Translations under genes and position numbers: made by a program
Notes under the pieces: model-generated
The model's input: the letters and a program-made list of their open reading frames with translations, nothing else
Told to the model about the DNA's origin: nothing
Databases searched by the model: none
Shown: piece by piece, positions 48,920-59,849 of the stretch
How positions within the stretch are numbered: the stretch's first letter is position 1
How the letters are laid out: every line of letters starts with the position of its first letter
NCBI RefSeq assembly: GCF_900114065.1
Contig: NZ_FORS01000003.1
Location: 310,001-374,000 of the forward strand
Origin: Stutzerimonas kunmingensis
GTDB lineage: Bacteria; Pseudomonadota; Gammaproteobacteria; Pseudomonadales; Pseudomonadaceae
Direction: 5' to 3'
DNA length: 64,000 nt

Positions 48920-49357
48920 ATGAACCCCATGCTTCGCTTAGCGCCCGTGTTGCTTGTCGGCGCCTTCAGCCTGCCTGCCGCCGCCAAATCCTGCTACGTG
49001 CACAGCGAAACCTCCGGCGCGGTTCCTGCGCCAGTGGTGACCGAGCAGTGTTTCGAATTCCACGGCGTGGACAAGGACGACGCCATCGACTGGGTCTGTC
49101 AGGACAGCGAGGCGGTGAAGAACTCCCGCCGCGAGCTCCGCGACAGTTGTCCCGACGGCCACTTCGGTGCCTGCACCGCGCCGATGACGGCAGAGACCCT
49201 GGCCAACGAACGTGCCACTGGCTCCCATGCGAAGAACGGTACCTTGCCCAGCCAGGTGGGCGGCGATGCGACGATCGTCACCTATCACTATCACGCCACT
49301 GATCGGGCCCAGGCCAAGATCGATTGCGAAAGCGCTGGCGGCAGCTGGTCGCAATAG
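48920..49357 (+). CDS. Secreted cysteine-containing protein, function unknown
   Basis: I do not recognise this 145-residue protein. It has a Sec signal peptide ([22 protein letters not shown]) and six cysteines in the mature part (contexts SCY, QCF, VCQ, SCP, ACT, DCE), enough for three disulfides in the periplasm. The C-terminus contains a YHYHATD patch and ends [10 protein letters not shown]. The ATG at 48920 follows CAGGAGACC. It is divergent from ahcY and stands alone. Confidence 0.7.
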   Translation: MNPMLRLAPVLLVGAFSLPAAAKSCYVHSETSGAVPAPVVTEQCFEFHGVDKDDAIDWVCQDSEAVKNSRRELRDSCPDGHFGACTAPMTAETLANERATGSHAKNGTLPSQVGGDATIVTYHYHATDRAQAKIDCESAGGSWSQ

Positions 49358-49460
49358 CCTGCTGAGCAATCTTGGCTGACGGAGTCGAAACCCGACTGAT
49401 TTGTTCAACCGCGCATGGACGGGGATAATCCCGCGCTTTGCATCGACGAGTGGTTGAACC

Positions 49461-49907
49461 ATGAAGCTGAGTCTGCTGAGCTTGCCCCTGATTGCTGTCC
49501 TGGCGCTGACGGGCTGCGACCGGGTCGACCCCAATTCCCCGTTGGGCAAGCGCAAAGCGATCTACCAGGCGATGCTCGATACCAAGGAAGACCTTGGCGG
49601 CATGCTGCGCGGGCGCATCCCGTTCGACGGCGAAGGCTTCAGTGCAGGCGCGGCCAAGCTGGACGAGCTCTCGCGGCAGCCTTGGCAGCATTATCCTGAT
49701 GTGAAGGAAGAGCAGAGCGATGCGCGTGACGACGTCTGGCAGCGTCAGGAGCGTTTCAACGAGATGGCCCGCGAACTGGAAGCGACCACGGAAGCGCTGG
49801 TGAGCGTGACGACCTCCGCCCCGGTTACTGCACAAAGCGTGGCGCCGGCGTTCCAGCGGGTCGAGGATGCCTGTGAAGCCTGCCACAAGGAGTTCCGCGC
49901 CTACTAA
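49461..49907 (+). CDS. Cytochrome c'-family lipoprotein
   Basis: This 148-residue protein has a lipoprotein signal (lipobox LTGC, C19) and a C-terminal CEACHKEFR heme c site. A single CxxCH at the very end of a helical bundle is the layout of cytochrome c'/c556 (PF01322). It is probably a membrane-anchored periplasmic monoheme protein for electron transfer or gas binding. The stop TAA overlaps the stop of the convergent DUF1090 gene. Confidence 0.8.
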   Translation: MKLSLLSLPLIAVLALTGCDRVDPNSPLGKRKAIYQAMLDTKEDLGGMLRGRIPFDGEGFSAGAAKLDELSRQPWQHYPDVKEEQSDARDDVWQRQERFNEMARELEATTEALVSVTTSAPVTAQSVAPAFQRVEDACEACHKEFRAY

Positions 49908-50284
49908 CGGCGCAGCGATTCGAGCTTTTCCCGCGACTTGGCCAGCTGATTGCGGCGCAGCTCGATCAGCTGGGCATCACCGGTGCCCAAAGCCTCGCGT
50001 AGCAGCGTCTCGCGCCGCTCAACCTGGCGATTGGTGTGATCGTATTCGACTTGATGCGGGTGCAGGGCAACCACGCCCTGGCACTGCTCGGTCAGGCCCT
50101 GCAGTTCGCTGTCGAGTTGCGTCTGGCGCAGCTTGTCACCCAGCAGGCGCGCCTGCTGCAGCTGTTCGCGCAAGGCCTGGCGCTGGTCGTGGCACTGGCT
50201 ATCGGCGTTGGGGGCCGCGCTAGCCAACGGGCTGATGGCGGTAGCGCCGATCAGCAGGGCAATCGGCCAATGTCGCAAAGACAT
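49904..50284 (-). CDS. DUF1090 family periplasmic protein (YqjC-like)
   Basis: This 126-residue protein has a signal peptide (cleavage after ASA near residue 23) and then a long charged helix with many Gln, Arg and Glu (CHDQRQALREQLQQARLLGDKLRQ...). The pattern of two cysteines and a helical coiled coil matches DUF1090, as in E. coli YqjC. Function is unknown. It is convergent with the cytochrome gene, with stop codons overlapping by 3 bases. Confidence 0.85.
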   Translation of the reverse strand: MSLRHWPIALLIGATAISPLASAAPNADSQCHDQRQALREQLQQARLLGDKLRQTQLDSELQGLTEQCQGVVALHPHQVEYDHTNRQVERRETLLREALGTGDAQLIELRRNQLAKSREKLESLRR

Positions 50285-50345
50285 GCCTCGCCTCCATAAT
50301 TGTTATCCAGCACCTATCGACCGCGACATTCGGGGGAAAGTCCCT

Positions 50346-52103
<1,758 letters not shown>

Positions 52104-53435
52104 TCAGCGCATATTGAACAATTCCTGGTGGAAGTCCCTCGGTGGCAGGCCGTGGCGTTGCAGGTCCCTACTCAGATCCTGACCGAAGCCGGCCGGGCCG
52201 CAGAACCAGACGTCGCTGTCCTGCCACTGCGGTGCCAGCTGGCGAAGGCGCTCTGGCGTGAGGCGTCCGCCTTCGCTGGCCACCAGTACGTGCAGGCGCA
52301 CCCGGGCGCGCTCGGCCAGTTGGCGGATGCGCTCGATAAAGCCCTGGTCCGGCGCGCTGGTGCAGTAGAACAGATCGACATTGTTGCCTTTGCCGCTCTC
52401 GGCTAGCGCCTGTAAGCGGCCAATGAACGGCGCGATGCCGATGCCGCCGGCGACCCAGATCTGGCGCGGCTTGCGACTGTGAAAATCGAAACAGCCATAA
52501 GGCCCTTCGACCTTCACCGCGTCGCCCACCTTCAGGGTGTCCGGCAGGGTGCGGGTGTAGTCACCGAGACCCTTGATGGAGAAGGCCAGCTTGCCGTCGT
52601 TGCACCAGGCTGAGGACAGGCTGAAGGGGTGCGGTCCTTCCTTCTCGTCGAAGGTGACGAAGGCGAACTGCCCGGCCTTGTGCCCCGGCCAGGGACCGTC
52701 GAGCTTGATATCGACGCGCAGCACGCGGTTGTCGCGATGATGGGTAAGTCCATCAATGCGGCCGACGACCTGATGCTTGCGGCCGATGCGGCGCAACAGC
52801 GAAATGCAGGCCGCGACGGAACCCGAAGCCATCAGCACGGCGAGGACCAGGCCCAGCGGCGAGGTCCAGTAGTCGGGCGGGGTCAGCACCACCGAGTGCG
52901 CCACCAGAGCCAGATAGACCAGCGCCAGCCAGCGGTGCGTCTTGAAGAACCAACGGTAGGGGAAGCTTTTGACCAGCGCCAGTACGATCAGAATCGCCGC
53001 CGCGTAGAAGGCCCATTCGCCGATCGTCTCGGCGAGGCCGCGAAAGCGCTGCAGCAGGGCAAAGATGCCCTCATGCATCTGGCCCTCACCGGCACGTCGC
53101 GCCGGCTTTTCCAGCCAGCCGAAGCCGACCAGCCATTTCGGTATCTGCCCCCAGCCCCAGTGGAAGATGGCGATCACCAGGGCGCTGATACCAAGCCACT
53201 TGTGCAGTCGATAGGTCTTGTCCAGGCCGTCGAAGAAGCGTTCGAAGCGCCGTGGCCGTGCCGCCAGCACCATCGCCACGCTCATCGCAACGATGCCGAG
53301 CACGCCGCTGTAGTGCACCAGTACCTTGCGCAGCGGCCAGAACTGGTAGCGAGCCATGATGAAGTCGTCCACCAGCAACCAGAGCAGCGTCAGTCCGACG
53401 AACAGCGCGACGTAGGTGAGTTTTATCTGTCTCAT
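52104..53435 (-). CDS. Ferric reductase-like membrane flavoprotein
   Basis: In this 443-residue protein the first 220 residues hold about six membrane helices with heme-ligand histidine pairs (HKWLG and FHWGWG; THRWLALVYLALVAHS). The C-terminal half is a ferredoxin-NADP+ reductase type module with FAD motif HPFSLSS and nucleotide motif VAGGIGIAPF. It should move electrons from NAD(P)H through FAD and heme b across the membrane, perhaps to ferric iron. The physiological acceptor is unknown. I chose the ATG at 53435 because of the strong AAGGAGG site upstream. It is divergent from the ABC exporter. Confidence 0.87.
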   Translation of the reverse strand: MRQIKLTYVALFVGLTLLWLLVDDFIMARYQFWPLRKVLVHYSGVLGIVAMSVAMVLAARPRRFERFFDGLDKTYRLHKWLGISALVIAIFHWGWGQIPKWLVGFGWLEKPARRAGEGQMHEGIFALLQRFRGLAETIGEWAFYAAAILIVLALVKSFPYRWFFKTHRWLALVYLALVAHSVVLTPPDYWTSPLGLVLAVLMASGSVAACISLLRRIGRKHQVVGRIDGLTHHRDNRVLRVDIKLDGPWPGHKAGQFAFVTFDEKEGPHPFSLSSAWCNDGKLAFSIKGLGDYTRTLPDTLKVGDAVKVEGPYGCFDFHSRKPRQIWVAGGIGIAPFIGRLQALAESGKGNNVDLFYCTSAPDQGFIERIRQLAERARVRLHVLVASEGGRLTPERLRQLAPQWQDSDVWFCGPAGFGQDLSRDLQRHGLPPRDFHQELFNMR

Positions 53436-53608
53436 TTCGGGAAAGCCTCCTTGCTGGCGACCCGTGTGCCAGCGCTTCCAAGCATGTATGCAGTGCCGCG
53501 ACGCCGCCATGATCACGGTCACTACGAATCGTGACTGGGAGGCGGCGGGCGCCCTGCGTTACGTTTTTCTCTACAATTCCGCCCCTGATTCCTCGAAGAG
53601 ACGAGCCC

Positions 53609-54532
53609 GTGCAAACAGTGATCGCCATTGAGCAGCTCACCAAGACCTACGCTTCCGGCCACCCGGCGCTCAAGCGCATCGACCTCGAGATCCACAAGGG
53701 CGAGATATTCGCTCTGCTCGGGCCCAACGGCGCCGGCAAGACCACGCTAATCAGCATCATTTGCGGCATCGTCAACCCCGGCAGCGGGCGAGTGCTGGTC
53801 GACGGCCACGATATCGTTCAGGACTACCGCGCCGCGCGTTCGAAGATCGGCCTGGTGCCGCAGGAGCTGTTCAACGAGGGCTTCGAAAGCGTCTGGGCGA
53901 CGGTGCGTTTTTCGCGCGGCCTGTTTGGCAAGGCGCCGGACGATTCGTTCCTGGAGAAACTGTTGCGCGATTTGTCGCTGTGGGACAAGCGCAATGCCCG
54001 CATCCTCGAGCTTTCCGGCGGCATGAAGCGCCGCGTGATGATCGCCAAGGCGCTGTCCCACGAGCCGTCGATCCTGTTCCTCGACGAGCCCACCGCCGGC
54101 GTCGACGTCGAGCTGCGTCGTGACATGTGGGAAATGGTCCGCGGCCTGCGCGAGCGTGGCGTGACCATCATCCTCACTACCCACTACATCGAAGAAGCCG
54201 AGGAAATGGCCGACCGCATCGGGGTGATCAGCCGCGGCGAGATCATTCTGGTCGAGGACAAGGACGTGCTGATGCACAAGCTTGGCAAGAAGCAGCTGAC
54301 CCTGCATCTGCAGCGACCGCTGGCCGAGATTCCCGCGGAACTGGCCAGCTATCCGCTGGAGCTCACCGATGCCGGCAACCAGCTGGTGTTCACCTTCGAC
54401 GCCCAGCATGAGGACACTGGCATCGCCGAGCTGCTCCGGCGCCTGGCGGCCCACGGCATCGACTTCAAGGATCTGCAGTCGAGCCAGAGCTCGCTGGAAG
54501 AAATCTTCGTCAATCTGGTTCACGGTCGCTGA
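53609..54532 (+). CDS. ABC transporter ATP-binding protein (YadG-like)
   Basis: This 307-residue ATPase has Walker A GPNGAGKT (38-45), Q-loop VPQE, signature LSGGMKRR, Walker B ILFLDEP and H-loop TTHY. The sequence, including [13 protein letters not shown] and [14 protein letters not shown], follows E. coli YadG closely. It powers an exporter with the permease 12 bases downstream; the substrate is unknown. The GTG at 53609 is the best start, and the frame is open upstream. A weak TACAAT (53572-53577) could be its -10. Confidence 0.92.
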   Translation: MQTVIAIEQLTKTYASGHPALKRIDLEIHKGEIFALLGPNGAGKTTLISIICGIVNPGSGRVLVDGHDIVQDYRAARSKIGLVPQELFNEGFESVWATVRFSRGLFGKAPDDSFLEKLLRDLSLWDKRNARILELSGGMKRRVMIAKALSHEPSILFLDEPTAGVDVELRRDMWEMVRGLRERGVTIILTTHYIEEAEEMADRIGVISRGEIILVEDKDVLMHKLGKKQLTLHLQRPLAEIPAELASYPLELTDAGNQLVFTFDAQHEDTGIAELLRRLAAHGIDFKDLQSSQSSLEEIFVNLVHGR

Positions 54533-54544
54533 GGAAAAGCCCGC

Positions 54545-55306
54545 ATGAATTTCTACGCGATCCGCGCGATCTACCTGTTCGAACTGGCGCGCACCTGGCG
54601 CACCCTGCTGCAGAGCATCGCTACCCCGGTGATATCCACCTCGCTGTACTTCGTGGTGTTCGGCTCGGCCATCGGCGCGCGAATGGAGGCAATGCACGGC
54701 ATCCCTTACGGCGCGTTCATCATCCCCGGCCTGATCATGATGGCGCTGCTCACCGAGAGCATCTCCAACGCCTCATTCGGCATCTACATGCCGCGCTATT
54801 CCGGAACCATCTACGAGGTGCTGTCGGCGCCGGTGTCCTATGTCGAGATCGTCATCGGCTATGTCGGTGCGGCGGCGACCAAGTCGCTGGTGCTTGGCGT
54901 GATCATCCTTGTCACCGCGCGGCTGTTCGTCGATTACGAAATCCAGCATCCGCTGATGATGGCACTGTTCCTGGTGCTGACGGCCGTCACCTTCTGCCTG
55001 TTCGGCTTTATCATCGGCATCTGGGCCGATGGCTGGGAGAAGCTGCAGATCGTTCCGGCGCTGATCGTCACGCCGCTGGCCTTTCTCGGCGGCAGTTTCT
55101 ATTCCATCGAGATGCTGCCGCCGCTGTGGCAGAAGGTCACCCTGTTCAACCCGGTGGTGTACCTGATCAGCGGCTTCCGCTGGAGCTTTTACGGCGTCTC
55201 GGACATCAGCGTCGGTGTCAGCCTGGCGATGATTCTTGGTTTCCTCGGCGCCTGTCTGCTGGCGGTGTGGTGGATATTCAAGACCGGCTATCGGTTGAAG
55301 AACTAG
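54545..55306 (+). CDS. ABC-2 type exporter permease (YadH-like)
   Basis: This 253-residue inner-membrane protein has six hydrophobic helices and the ABC-2 family box [16 protein letters not shown] before the last helices (residues near 178-193). It is the membrane partner of the ATP-binding protein just upstream, and the unit resembles YadGH. The substrate is unknown. A bidirectional terminator ends the operon at 55314-55343. Confidence 0.92.
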   Translation: MNFYAIRAIYLFELARTWRTLLQSIATPVISTSLYFVVFGSAIGARMEAMHGIPYGAFIIPGLIMMALLTESISNASFGIYMPRYSGTIYEVLSAPVSYVEIVIGYVGAAATKSLVLGVIILVTARLFVDYEIQHPLMMALFLVLTAVTFCLFGFIIGIWADGWEKLQIVPALIVTPLAFLGGSFYSIEMLPPLWQKVTLFNPVVYLISGFRWSFYGVSDISVGVSLAMILGFLGACLLAVWWIFKTGYRLKN

Positions 55307-55313
55307 CCCGCAA

Positions 55314-55343
55314 TGAAAACGCCCGCATCTGCGGGCGTTTTCA
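55314..55343. terminator. Bidirectional terminator after the ABC exporter
   Basis: TGAAAACGCCCGC (55314-55326) and GCGGGCGTTTTCA (55331-55343) form a 13-bp stem with an ATCT loop and A/T-rich arms at both ends. It serves the exporter operon and the convergent small secreted-protein gene. Confidence 0.88.
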
Positions 55344-55360
55344 TTAGCGCGTCGGGGGGC

Positions 55361-55693
55361 TTACTTGCCGAACATCTTGCCCAGACCGAGAACCGCATCC
55401 TTGGCTTGGGTGACAGCCTGGACCTTCTCATTCACTGCTCCAGCGTCGTCGCCAGCTGCGTTGGCTGCCAGGCCGTCGGCGTCCAACTGAGCGCAGCCGT
55501 CTTCGACCTGATTCAGCACATTGCTGAGTTTTTCGTTGCCTAGCATCTGGCCGAGCAGCTTGCCGGTTTCCAGATTGCCCTGCTGGGCGGCCAGCTGCGC
55601 TTGGCATTTGGCTTGCGCGTCAGTGGTGGCGGCCTGCAGCGAGGTGCTGGCGAGGATGACGGCGGCACAGCCGAGAATGAGGGAAATACGCAT
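55361..55693 (-). CDS. Small secreted protein, function unknown
   Basis: I do not recognise this 110-residue protein. It has a Sec signal peptide (MRISLILGCAAVILASTSLQA) and a helical, Ala/Gln/Leu-rich mature part with two cysteines (AKCQAQ, DGCAQL) that could form one disulfide. The cysteine in the signal (LGCAA) does not form a convincing lipobox. The ATG at 55693 follows AAGGAG. It is a single-gene unit between a terminator and the metK end. The frame continues upstream, but the sequence there looks non-coding. Confidence 0.7.
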   Translation of the reverse strand: MRISLILGCAAVILASTSLQAATTDAQAKCQAQLAAQQGNLETGKLLGQMLGNEKLSNVLNQVEDGCAQLDADGLAANAAGDDAGAVNEKVQAVTQAKDAVLGLGKMFGK

Positions 55694-55868
55694 GGATACG
55701 CTCCTTGTAATGCCGATCACAACAGGTGATCGATCGAGTCCGTTCGAAAAGGGCGTTGATGATAGCTGTTGGCCTGCATAACGGAAAGGCTCTGGAATGG
55801 AGGTTTCGTGATGCACCGCTGGCAGCGGATGGTGTCTGTTGCGACTCTACCCCCCTCTTGAAAGCAAG

Positions 55869-55902
55869 AAGCCCCGCGCGGCTTGCGCCGGCGGGGCTTT
55901 TT
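55869..55902. terminator. Terminator between metK and the small secreted-protein gene
   Basis: AAGCCCCGC (55869-55877) pairs with GCGGGGCTT (55891-55899) around a 13-base GC-rich loop. T-runs lie at the + strand side (TTTTT to 55902) and, more weakly, on the minus strand. It begins 17 bases past the metK stop. Confidence 0.7.
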
Positions 55903-55918
55903 GTCGGTGCGGTCGCGC

Positions 55919-57109
55919 TTACAACCCGGCAGCGGCGCGCAAAGCGTCGGCCTTGTCGGTCTTTTCCCAAGTGAAGGCGGTGAAGGTGTCGGCCCCCACC
56001 GTCATCTCGTAGGGATTGCGGCCGAAGTGGCCGTAGGCCGCGGTGGCGCGGTACATCGGGTGCAGCAGGTCGAGCATGCGGGTGATCGCGTAAGGGCGCA
56101 GATCGAAATGCTCACGGACCAAAGCGATGATCTTGTCGTCGCTGAGCTTGCCGGTGCCGAAGGTGTTCAGCGAGATGGATGTCGGCTGCGCTACGCCGAT
56201 GGCGTAGGACACCTGAATCTCGCAACGATCGGCGAGGCCGGCGGCGACGATGTTCTTCGCCACGTAGCGGCCGGCGTAGGCGGCCGAGCGGTCGACCTTG
56301 GACGGGTCCTTGCCGGAGAAGGCGCCACCGCCGTGGCGGGCCATGCCGCCGTAGGTGTCGACGATGATCTTGCGGCCGGTCAGGCCGCAGTCGCCCACCG
56401 GGCCGCCGATGACGAACTGGCCGGTCGGATTGATGTGGTACTGGGTGTCCTTGTGCAGCAGCTCCGCGGGCAGGCTGTGCTTGATGATCAGCTCCATCAC
56501 CGCTTCGCGCAGGTCGCTCTGCTTGACCTCGGGGTTGTGCTGGGTGGACAGCACGATGGCGTCGATGCCGGCGACCTTGCCGTTCTCGTAGCGGCAGGTG
56601 ACCTGGCTCTTGGCGTCCGGGCGCAGCCATGGCAGCAGGCCGTTCTTGCGTGCTTCGGCCTGGCGTTCGACCAGGGCGTGGGAGAAGCGGATCGGCGCCG
56701 GCATCAGCACGTCGGTCTCGTTGCTGGCGTAGCCGAACATCAGGCCCTGATCACCGGCACCCTGGTCTTCCGGCTTGGTGCGGTCGACGCCCTGGGCGAT
56801 GTCCACCGACTGCTTGCCGATGATGTTGATGATGCCGCAGGTGGCGCCGTCGAAACCGACTTCCGAGCTGTTGTAGCCGATGTCGACGATGACGTCGCGC
56901 ACCAGTTGCTCCAGATCGACCCAGGCCGAAGTGGTGACTTCACCGGCAACGATCGCCACACCGGTCTTGACCATGGTTTCGCAGGCCACGCGGGCATGCT
57001 TGTCCTCGGCGATGATGGCGTCGAGCACCGCATCGGAGATCTGGTCGGCGATCTTGTCCGGATGCCCTTCGGACACGGACTCGGAGGTAAAAATCGAGTA
57101 TTCGCTCAT
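55919..57109 (-). CDS. metK: MetK, S-adenosylmethionine synthetase
   Basis: This 396-residue enzyme makes SAM from ATP and methionine. Motifs are [17 protein letters not shown] at the N-terminus, [12 protein letters not shown] and [20 protein letters not shown] (the phosphate-binding loops), as in all bacterial MetK. It starts 14 bases after the SahR-like gene on the same strand, so it is probably under that regulator. A terminator follows. Confidence 0.97.
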   Translation of the reverse strand: MSEYSIFTSESVSEGHPDKIADQISDAVLDAIIAEDKHARVACETMVKTGVAIVAGEVTTSAWVDLEQLVRDVIVDIGYNSSEVGFDGATCGIINIIGKQSVDIAQGVDRTKPEDQGAGDQGLMFGYASNETDVLMPAPIRFSHALVERQAEARKNGLLPWLRPDAKSQVTCRYENGKVAGIDAIVLSTQHNPEVKQSDLREAVMELIIKHSLPAELLHKDTQYHINPTGQFVIGGPVGDCGLTGRKIIVDTYGGMARHGGGAFSGKDPSKVDRSAAYAGRYVAKNIVAAGLADRCEIQVSYAIGVAQPTSISLNTFGTGKLSDDKIIALVREHFDLRPYAITRMLDLLHPMYRATAAYGHFGRNPYEMTVGADTFTAFTWEKTDKADALRAAAGL

Positions 57110-57123
57110 CTATCGGTTTCCTA

Positions 57124-58125
57124 TTACCGGTGGGTGAGTCGGTCGTCAGGGGCGGACCGGGAAAAGTACCGGGCCTGGATCTGAAAACCGTTCTTCAAGC
57201 CAATGTAGAGGCTCTCGCCGGGCGTGAGCCCCGCGGCATCGGCCCAACGGGCCAGATCGTCCTGTTCGAAGCCCAGCCAGAGATCGCCGCAGGCCTCCCT
57301 GGCCCAACTCTGGTTGTGGCTGCACAGCTCCGTGACCAGCAGACTGCCGCCCGCGTTCACCAGCCGTGCCAGTTGTTTGATCGCCTCGCCGGGCGCCGCC
57401 AGGTGATGCAGCACCATGTTCAGCACCACGCAGTCTGCCGGCGGGCAGTCGTCGTGCAGTGCGTCGGCGAGCTTCAGCTCGACATTTGTCAGCCCCGCTT
57501 CCTGACAGCGCGCACGCGCCAGGTCGAGCATGGCGGGGCTGTTGTCCAGCGCCACTACGCGTGCGAAGCGCCGCGCCAACTCCGGCAGGAAACTGCCATC
57601 CCCGGGACCGACTTCCAGCGCCGTGGCGCTGGCATTGAAGTTCAGCGCATCGAGCAGGGCCACCACGCTGTCGCGGTACTGTGGCAGGCCGGCGATAAGG
57701 TCCTGACGGGCCTGAAAGCTGTCGGCCATGCGCGCGAAGAAATCCTCGCTGGCGGCGCTGCGCTGGGCATGCACGGCGGCGATACGGGCCTCGATCTCGC
57801 GCGGCAGCTCCAGCCGATCGGCTTCCTCGAGCAGCGCCGCGTGCAGCTTGCCGCCGGGGCTGTCGACCAGCGGCAGACTGCGCCGGTAGAACACCGCGTT
57901 GCCTTCGCGGCGGGTTGCCAGCAACCCAGCCTGGGTAAGTACCTTGAGGTGGTGGCTCATGCCGGACTGACCGATGGCGAAGATCTGCGCCAGCTCGAGC
58001 ACGCCGAACGAGTCACTGGCCAGCGCCCGCAGTACGTTCAAACGCAATGCATCGCCGCCGGCCTTGCACAGGGCGGCGAGCGAATCACTGGCGTCGAAAC
58101 GGATCTGGGGCATGCGCAGGCTCAT
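57124..58125 (-). CDS. ArsR-family regulator fused to a methyltransferase domain (SahR-like)
   Basis: In this 333-residue protein residues about 15-90 are an ArsR winged helix (DALRLNVLRALA, then GQSGMSHHLKVLTQAGLL as the recognition helix). Residues about 150-300 are a class I methyltransferase fold with SAM motif ALEVGPGDGSFLPELA (169-184). This two-domain layout is that of SahR, which senses SAH and controls methionine-cycle genes in Proteobacteria. It precedes metK by 14 bases. The start codon could be 58125 or 58113. A 34-bp palindrome overlaps its promoter and suggests autoregulation. Confidence 0.82.
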   Translation of the reverse strand: MSLRMPQIRFDASDSLAALCKAGGDALRLNVLRALASDSFGVLELAQIFAIGQSGMSHHLKVLTQAGLLATRREGNAVFYRRSLPLVDSPGGKLHAALLEEADRLELPREIEARIAAVHAQRSAASEDFFARMADSFQARQDLIAGLPQYRDSVVALLDALNFNASATALEVGPGDGSFLPELARRFARVVALDNSPAMLDLARARCQEAGLTNVELKLADALHDDCPPADCVVLNMVLHHLAAPGEAIKQLARLVNAGGSLLVTELCSHNQSWAREACGDLWLGFEQDDLARWADAAGLTPGESLYIGLKNGFQIQARYFSRSAPDDRLTHR

Positions 58126-58134
58126 AAGCCGCGC

Positions 58135-58163
58135 AGTCTAGTCGGTCACTTTTCGTACAGCAA
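58135..58163 (-). promoter_or_regulatory. Promoter of the SahR-like gene and metK
   Basis: On the minus strand TTGCTG (58158-58163) and TAGACT (58135-58140) are 17 bases apart. Transcription would start near 58128, only a few bases from the ATG at 58125, so the mRNA may be nearly leaderless or the ATG at 58113 may be used. The -35 box touches the palindrome. Confidence 0.5.
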
Positions 58164-58195
58164 GGGCAATATCAAAAAGTTTTGATATTGCCCTT
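58162..58195. promoter_or_regulatory. 34-bp palindrome, probable operator of the SahR-like regulator
   Basis: Two perfect 16-base arms (58162-58177 and 58180-58195) meet at a 2-base centre, with ATATCAAAA in each half. It lies 37-70 bases upstream of the regulator start and overlaps the -35 box. ATATCAA-type dyads are typical of ArsR-family sites. The long stem could also end lysE transcription, but no T-run follows. Confidence 0.65.
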
Positions 58196-58208
58196 CTGGG
58201 GCGCAGGG

Positions 58209-58811
58209 TTACTGCAGCAGGCGGGACAACCCCAGGGTGCACGACACCAGGCCAAGGCCGATGAGGAAGTAGTTCGGCAGGATATCCAGCAGGCGCTGAA
58301 TCAGTCCTTCGCCGGCCAGACGGCGCGAGAGCAGGCTGTAGGCGAGCAGGATGCTCAGATCGATCACCGCCCAGATCACGATGAGCACCGTCGCCTGTGG
58401 CGCGAACGGCTGCGCGGGCAGGATGAAGCCGGGGAGGAAGGCGAGAAAGAACAGGATGTCCTTGGGGTTGGACAGGCCCACCGCCATGGCCCGCCAAAAA
58501 TAGTGCGCCTCGCTGCGTTTGGGCATGGCGGCCTCGCTGCGTCCGCCGCACAGGCTGTCGCAGCCCAGCCAGATCAGGTACAGGCCGCCGAGGATCTGCC
58601 CGGCTTCGAGCACCAGCGGGTCGAGGTCCAGCGCCAGGTAGATCATCACCAGTGCGGCGATCATCAGGATCTGCGCAGACAGCGCACCGCCGAGAATCGT
58701 CCACAGTGGCCAGCGCCGGCGCGCGTCGGATACCACCAGTGCGACCACCGGTCCGGGAGAGGCGATCAGCAGGGCGACCGCCGCGGCGAAGGCGAGATAG
58801 GTAGCGTTCAT
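58209..58811 (-). CDS. LysE/RhtB family amino acid exporter
   Basis: This 200-residue inner-membrane protein has about six helices and the family marks LLIASPGPVVALVV near the N-terminus (SPGP motif) and FLAFLPGFI with the upstream GLSNPKDILFF. LysE/RhtB proteins export amino acids or derivatives. It begins in the stop codon of the oxygenase gene (ATGA overlap), so the two proteins are made together. That suggests it exports the hydroxylase product or protects from the substrate. Confidence 0.9.
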   Translation of the reverse strand: MNATYLAFAAAVALLIASPGPVVALVVSDARRRWPLWTILGGALSAQILMIAALVMIYLALDLDPLVLEAGQILGGLYLIWLGCDSLCGGRSEAAMPKRSEAHYFWRAMAVGLSNPKDILFFLAFLPGFILPAQPFAPQATVLIVIWAVIDLSILLAYSLLSRRLAGEGLIQRLLDILPNYFLIGLGLVSCTLGLSRLLQ

Positions 58812-59704
58812 AGTTCGGTCACCAGGCCGAATACCCGGCTGCGTTTGCCCAGGCGCTCGGCATAGAAGTTCGGATTGGTGATGGCGAAGGCGCGCTGGAT
58901 CCAGCGATCGCTTCCGTCGAAGCGTGCACTGAAGGGGCTGCGCGCGTGAGCGGTGCGGCGATTGTCGATGATCAGCATGTCGCCACGATTCAGCCGCACC
59001 GGCTCGACCACCTCCCAGGCGATGGCGCGCAGCTTGTCCATCAGTTGTTGGGCGCGGCTGCTGAAGGCCAGCATGAAGTGCGGGTCGAAACGGAAGAAAG
59101 GTGCATCCGGGTCGCCGTAGAGGATGGTCTGGTGGCGATTGATGTCGATGCGCTGGTTCTTTTCGGTGGGACCGTAATCGGACAGGAAGTTGTACGGCTC
59201 GGTGAGGAAGAACGCCTGCTCTTCGAAGGTCAGTCGCTCGAGGATGCGCTCGATCGAGGCGATATAGGTGACCGCCTCCGCGTCGGGGTCCTGGCGCAGG
59301 CAGAGCAGCACCAGATAGTCGGGCAGTACGGCGTGGAAGGCGTTTTCCGTGTGCAGGTCCAGTTCGGTATCGAAACTGTCCGACGTTGCACCGCGGGAAT
59401 GTGCCTGCTGCGGGAAGAAGTTGTTGACGATGCAGCCCTCGGATTCCTGCAGATAGCCGATCGGTTCGCCGAGCAGGGCGGTGGCCTGCAGCAGAAGGCG
59501 CTCGCTGCTGTCGTCGGGTTTGCAAAGCAGGTCGCGGCTCAGCGGTGTTGGCGGGGTGTCGCCGATGGGCAGACTTTCGAGGGTCATGAAGCCTTTCTTG
59601 TTACCGAACAGCCTGAAATTGATGATCTGGCCGATCTGCTCATGCTGCAGTGCGCTCTTCTCTACCGTATTGGCCAGGAGCGTCTCGTAGTATTTGTTCT
59701 GCAT
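58808..59704 (-). CDS. Clavaminate-synthase-like 2-oxoglutarate/Fe(II) oxygenase, probable amino acid hydroxylase
   Basis: This 298-residue protein has a TauD/TfdA-superfamily fold. The iron ligands are H118 and E120 in DLHTENAFH (an H-x-E pair) and H253 in NRRTAHARSPF. R267 and R271 in DGSDRWIQR are placed 14 and 18 residues later, as for 2-oxoglutarate binding. The H-x-E variant and the NRR..H.R..F..R.DG.DRW pattern are those of clavaminate synthase, VioC and AsnO, which act on Arg or Asn. Free amino acid is therefore the likely substrate, not identified here. The ATG at 59704 follows AGGAAAGGA. The lysE gene overlaps its end. Confidence 0.85.
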   Translation of the reverse strand: MQNKYYETLLANTVEKSALQHEQIGQIINFRLFGNKKGFMTLESLPIGDTPPTPLSRDLLCKPDDSSERLLLQATALLGEPIGYLQESEGCIVNNFFPQQAHSRGATSDSFDTELDLHTENAFHAVLPDYLVLLCLRQDPDAEAVTYIASIERILERLTFEEQAFFLTEPYNFLSDYGPTEKNQRIDINRHQTILYGDPDAPFFRFDPHFMLAFSSRAQQLMDKLRAIAWEVVEPVRLNRGDMLIIDNRRTAHARSPFSARFDGSDRWIQRAFAITNPNFYAERLGKRSRVFGLVTEL

Positions 59705-59772
59705 GGCATCCTTTCCTGAGTTTTTATTGGTGCGCGTGCGCGTTAAGTGAATACCGAAGCTGGCCCGGAACC

Positions 59773-59793
59773 CCATTGCTGGCGCAGTATTGG
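59773..59793. promoter_or_regulatory. Candidate LysR-type operator in the divergent gap
   Basis: CCATTGCTG...CAGTATTGG is an imperfect dyad with a T-N11-A pair (T59777, A59789), the form of LysR boxes. It lies 57 bases before the LysR gene and 69 bases upstream of the oxygenase start. The 145-base gap also contains GGAAAA-type direct repeats near 59801-59824. Confidence 0.35.
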
Positions 59794-59849
59794 GACGCTG
59801 GAAAAGATTGGAAAATGGAAAAAATGACCCCTAAGGATGAGTTTTAGTC

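Noticed and set aside
58162..58195. Reading the palindrome as an intrinsic terminator of lysE
   Set aside because: The loop is only 2 bases, no T-run follows, and it overlaps a good promoter, so an operator is the better explanation.
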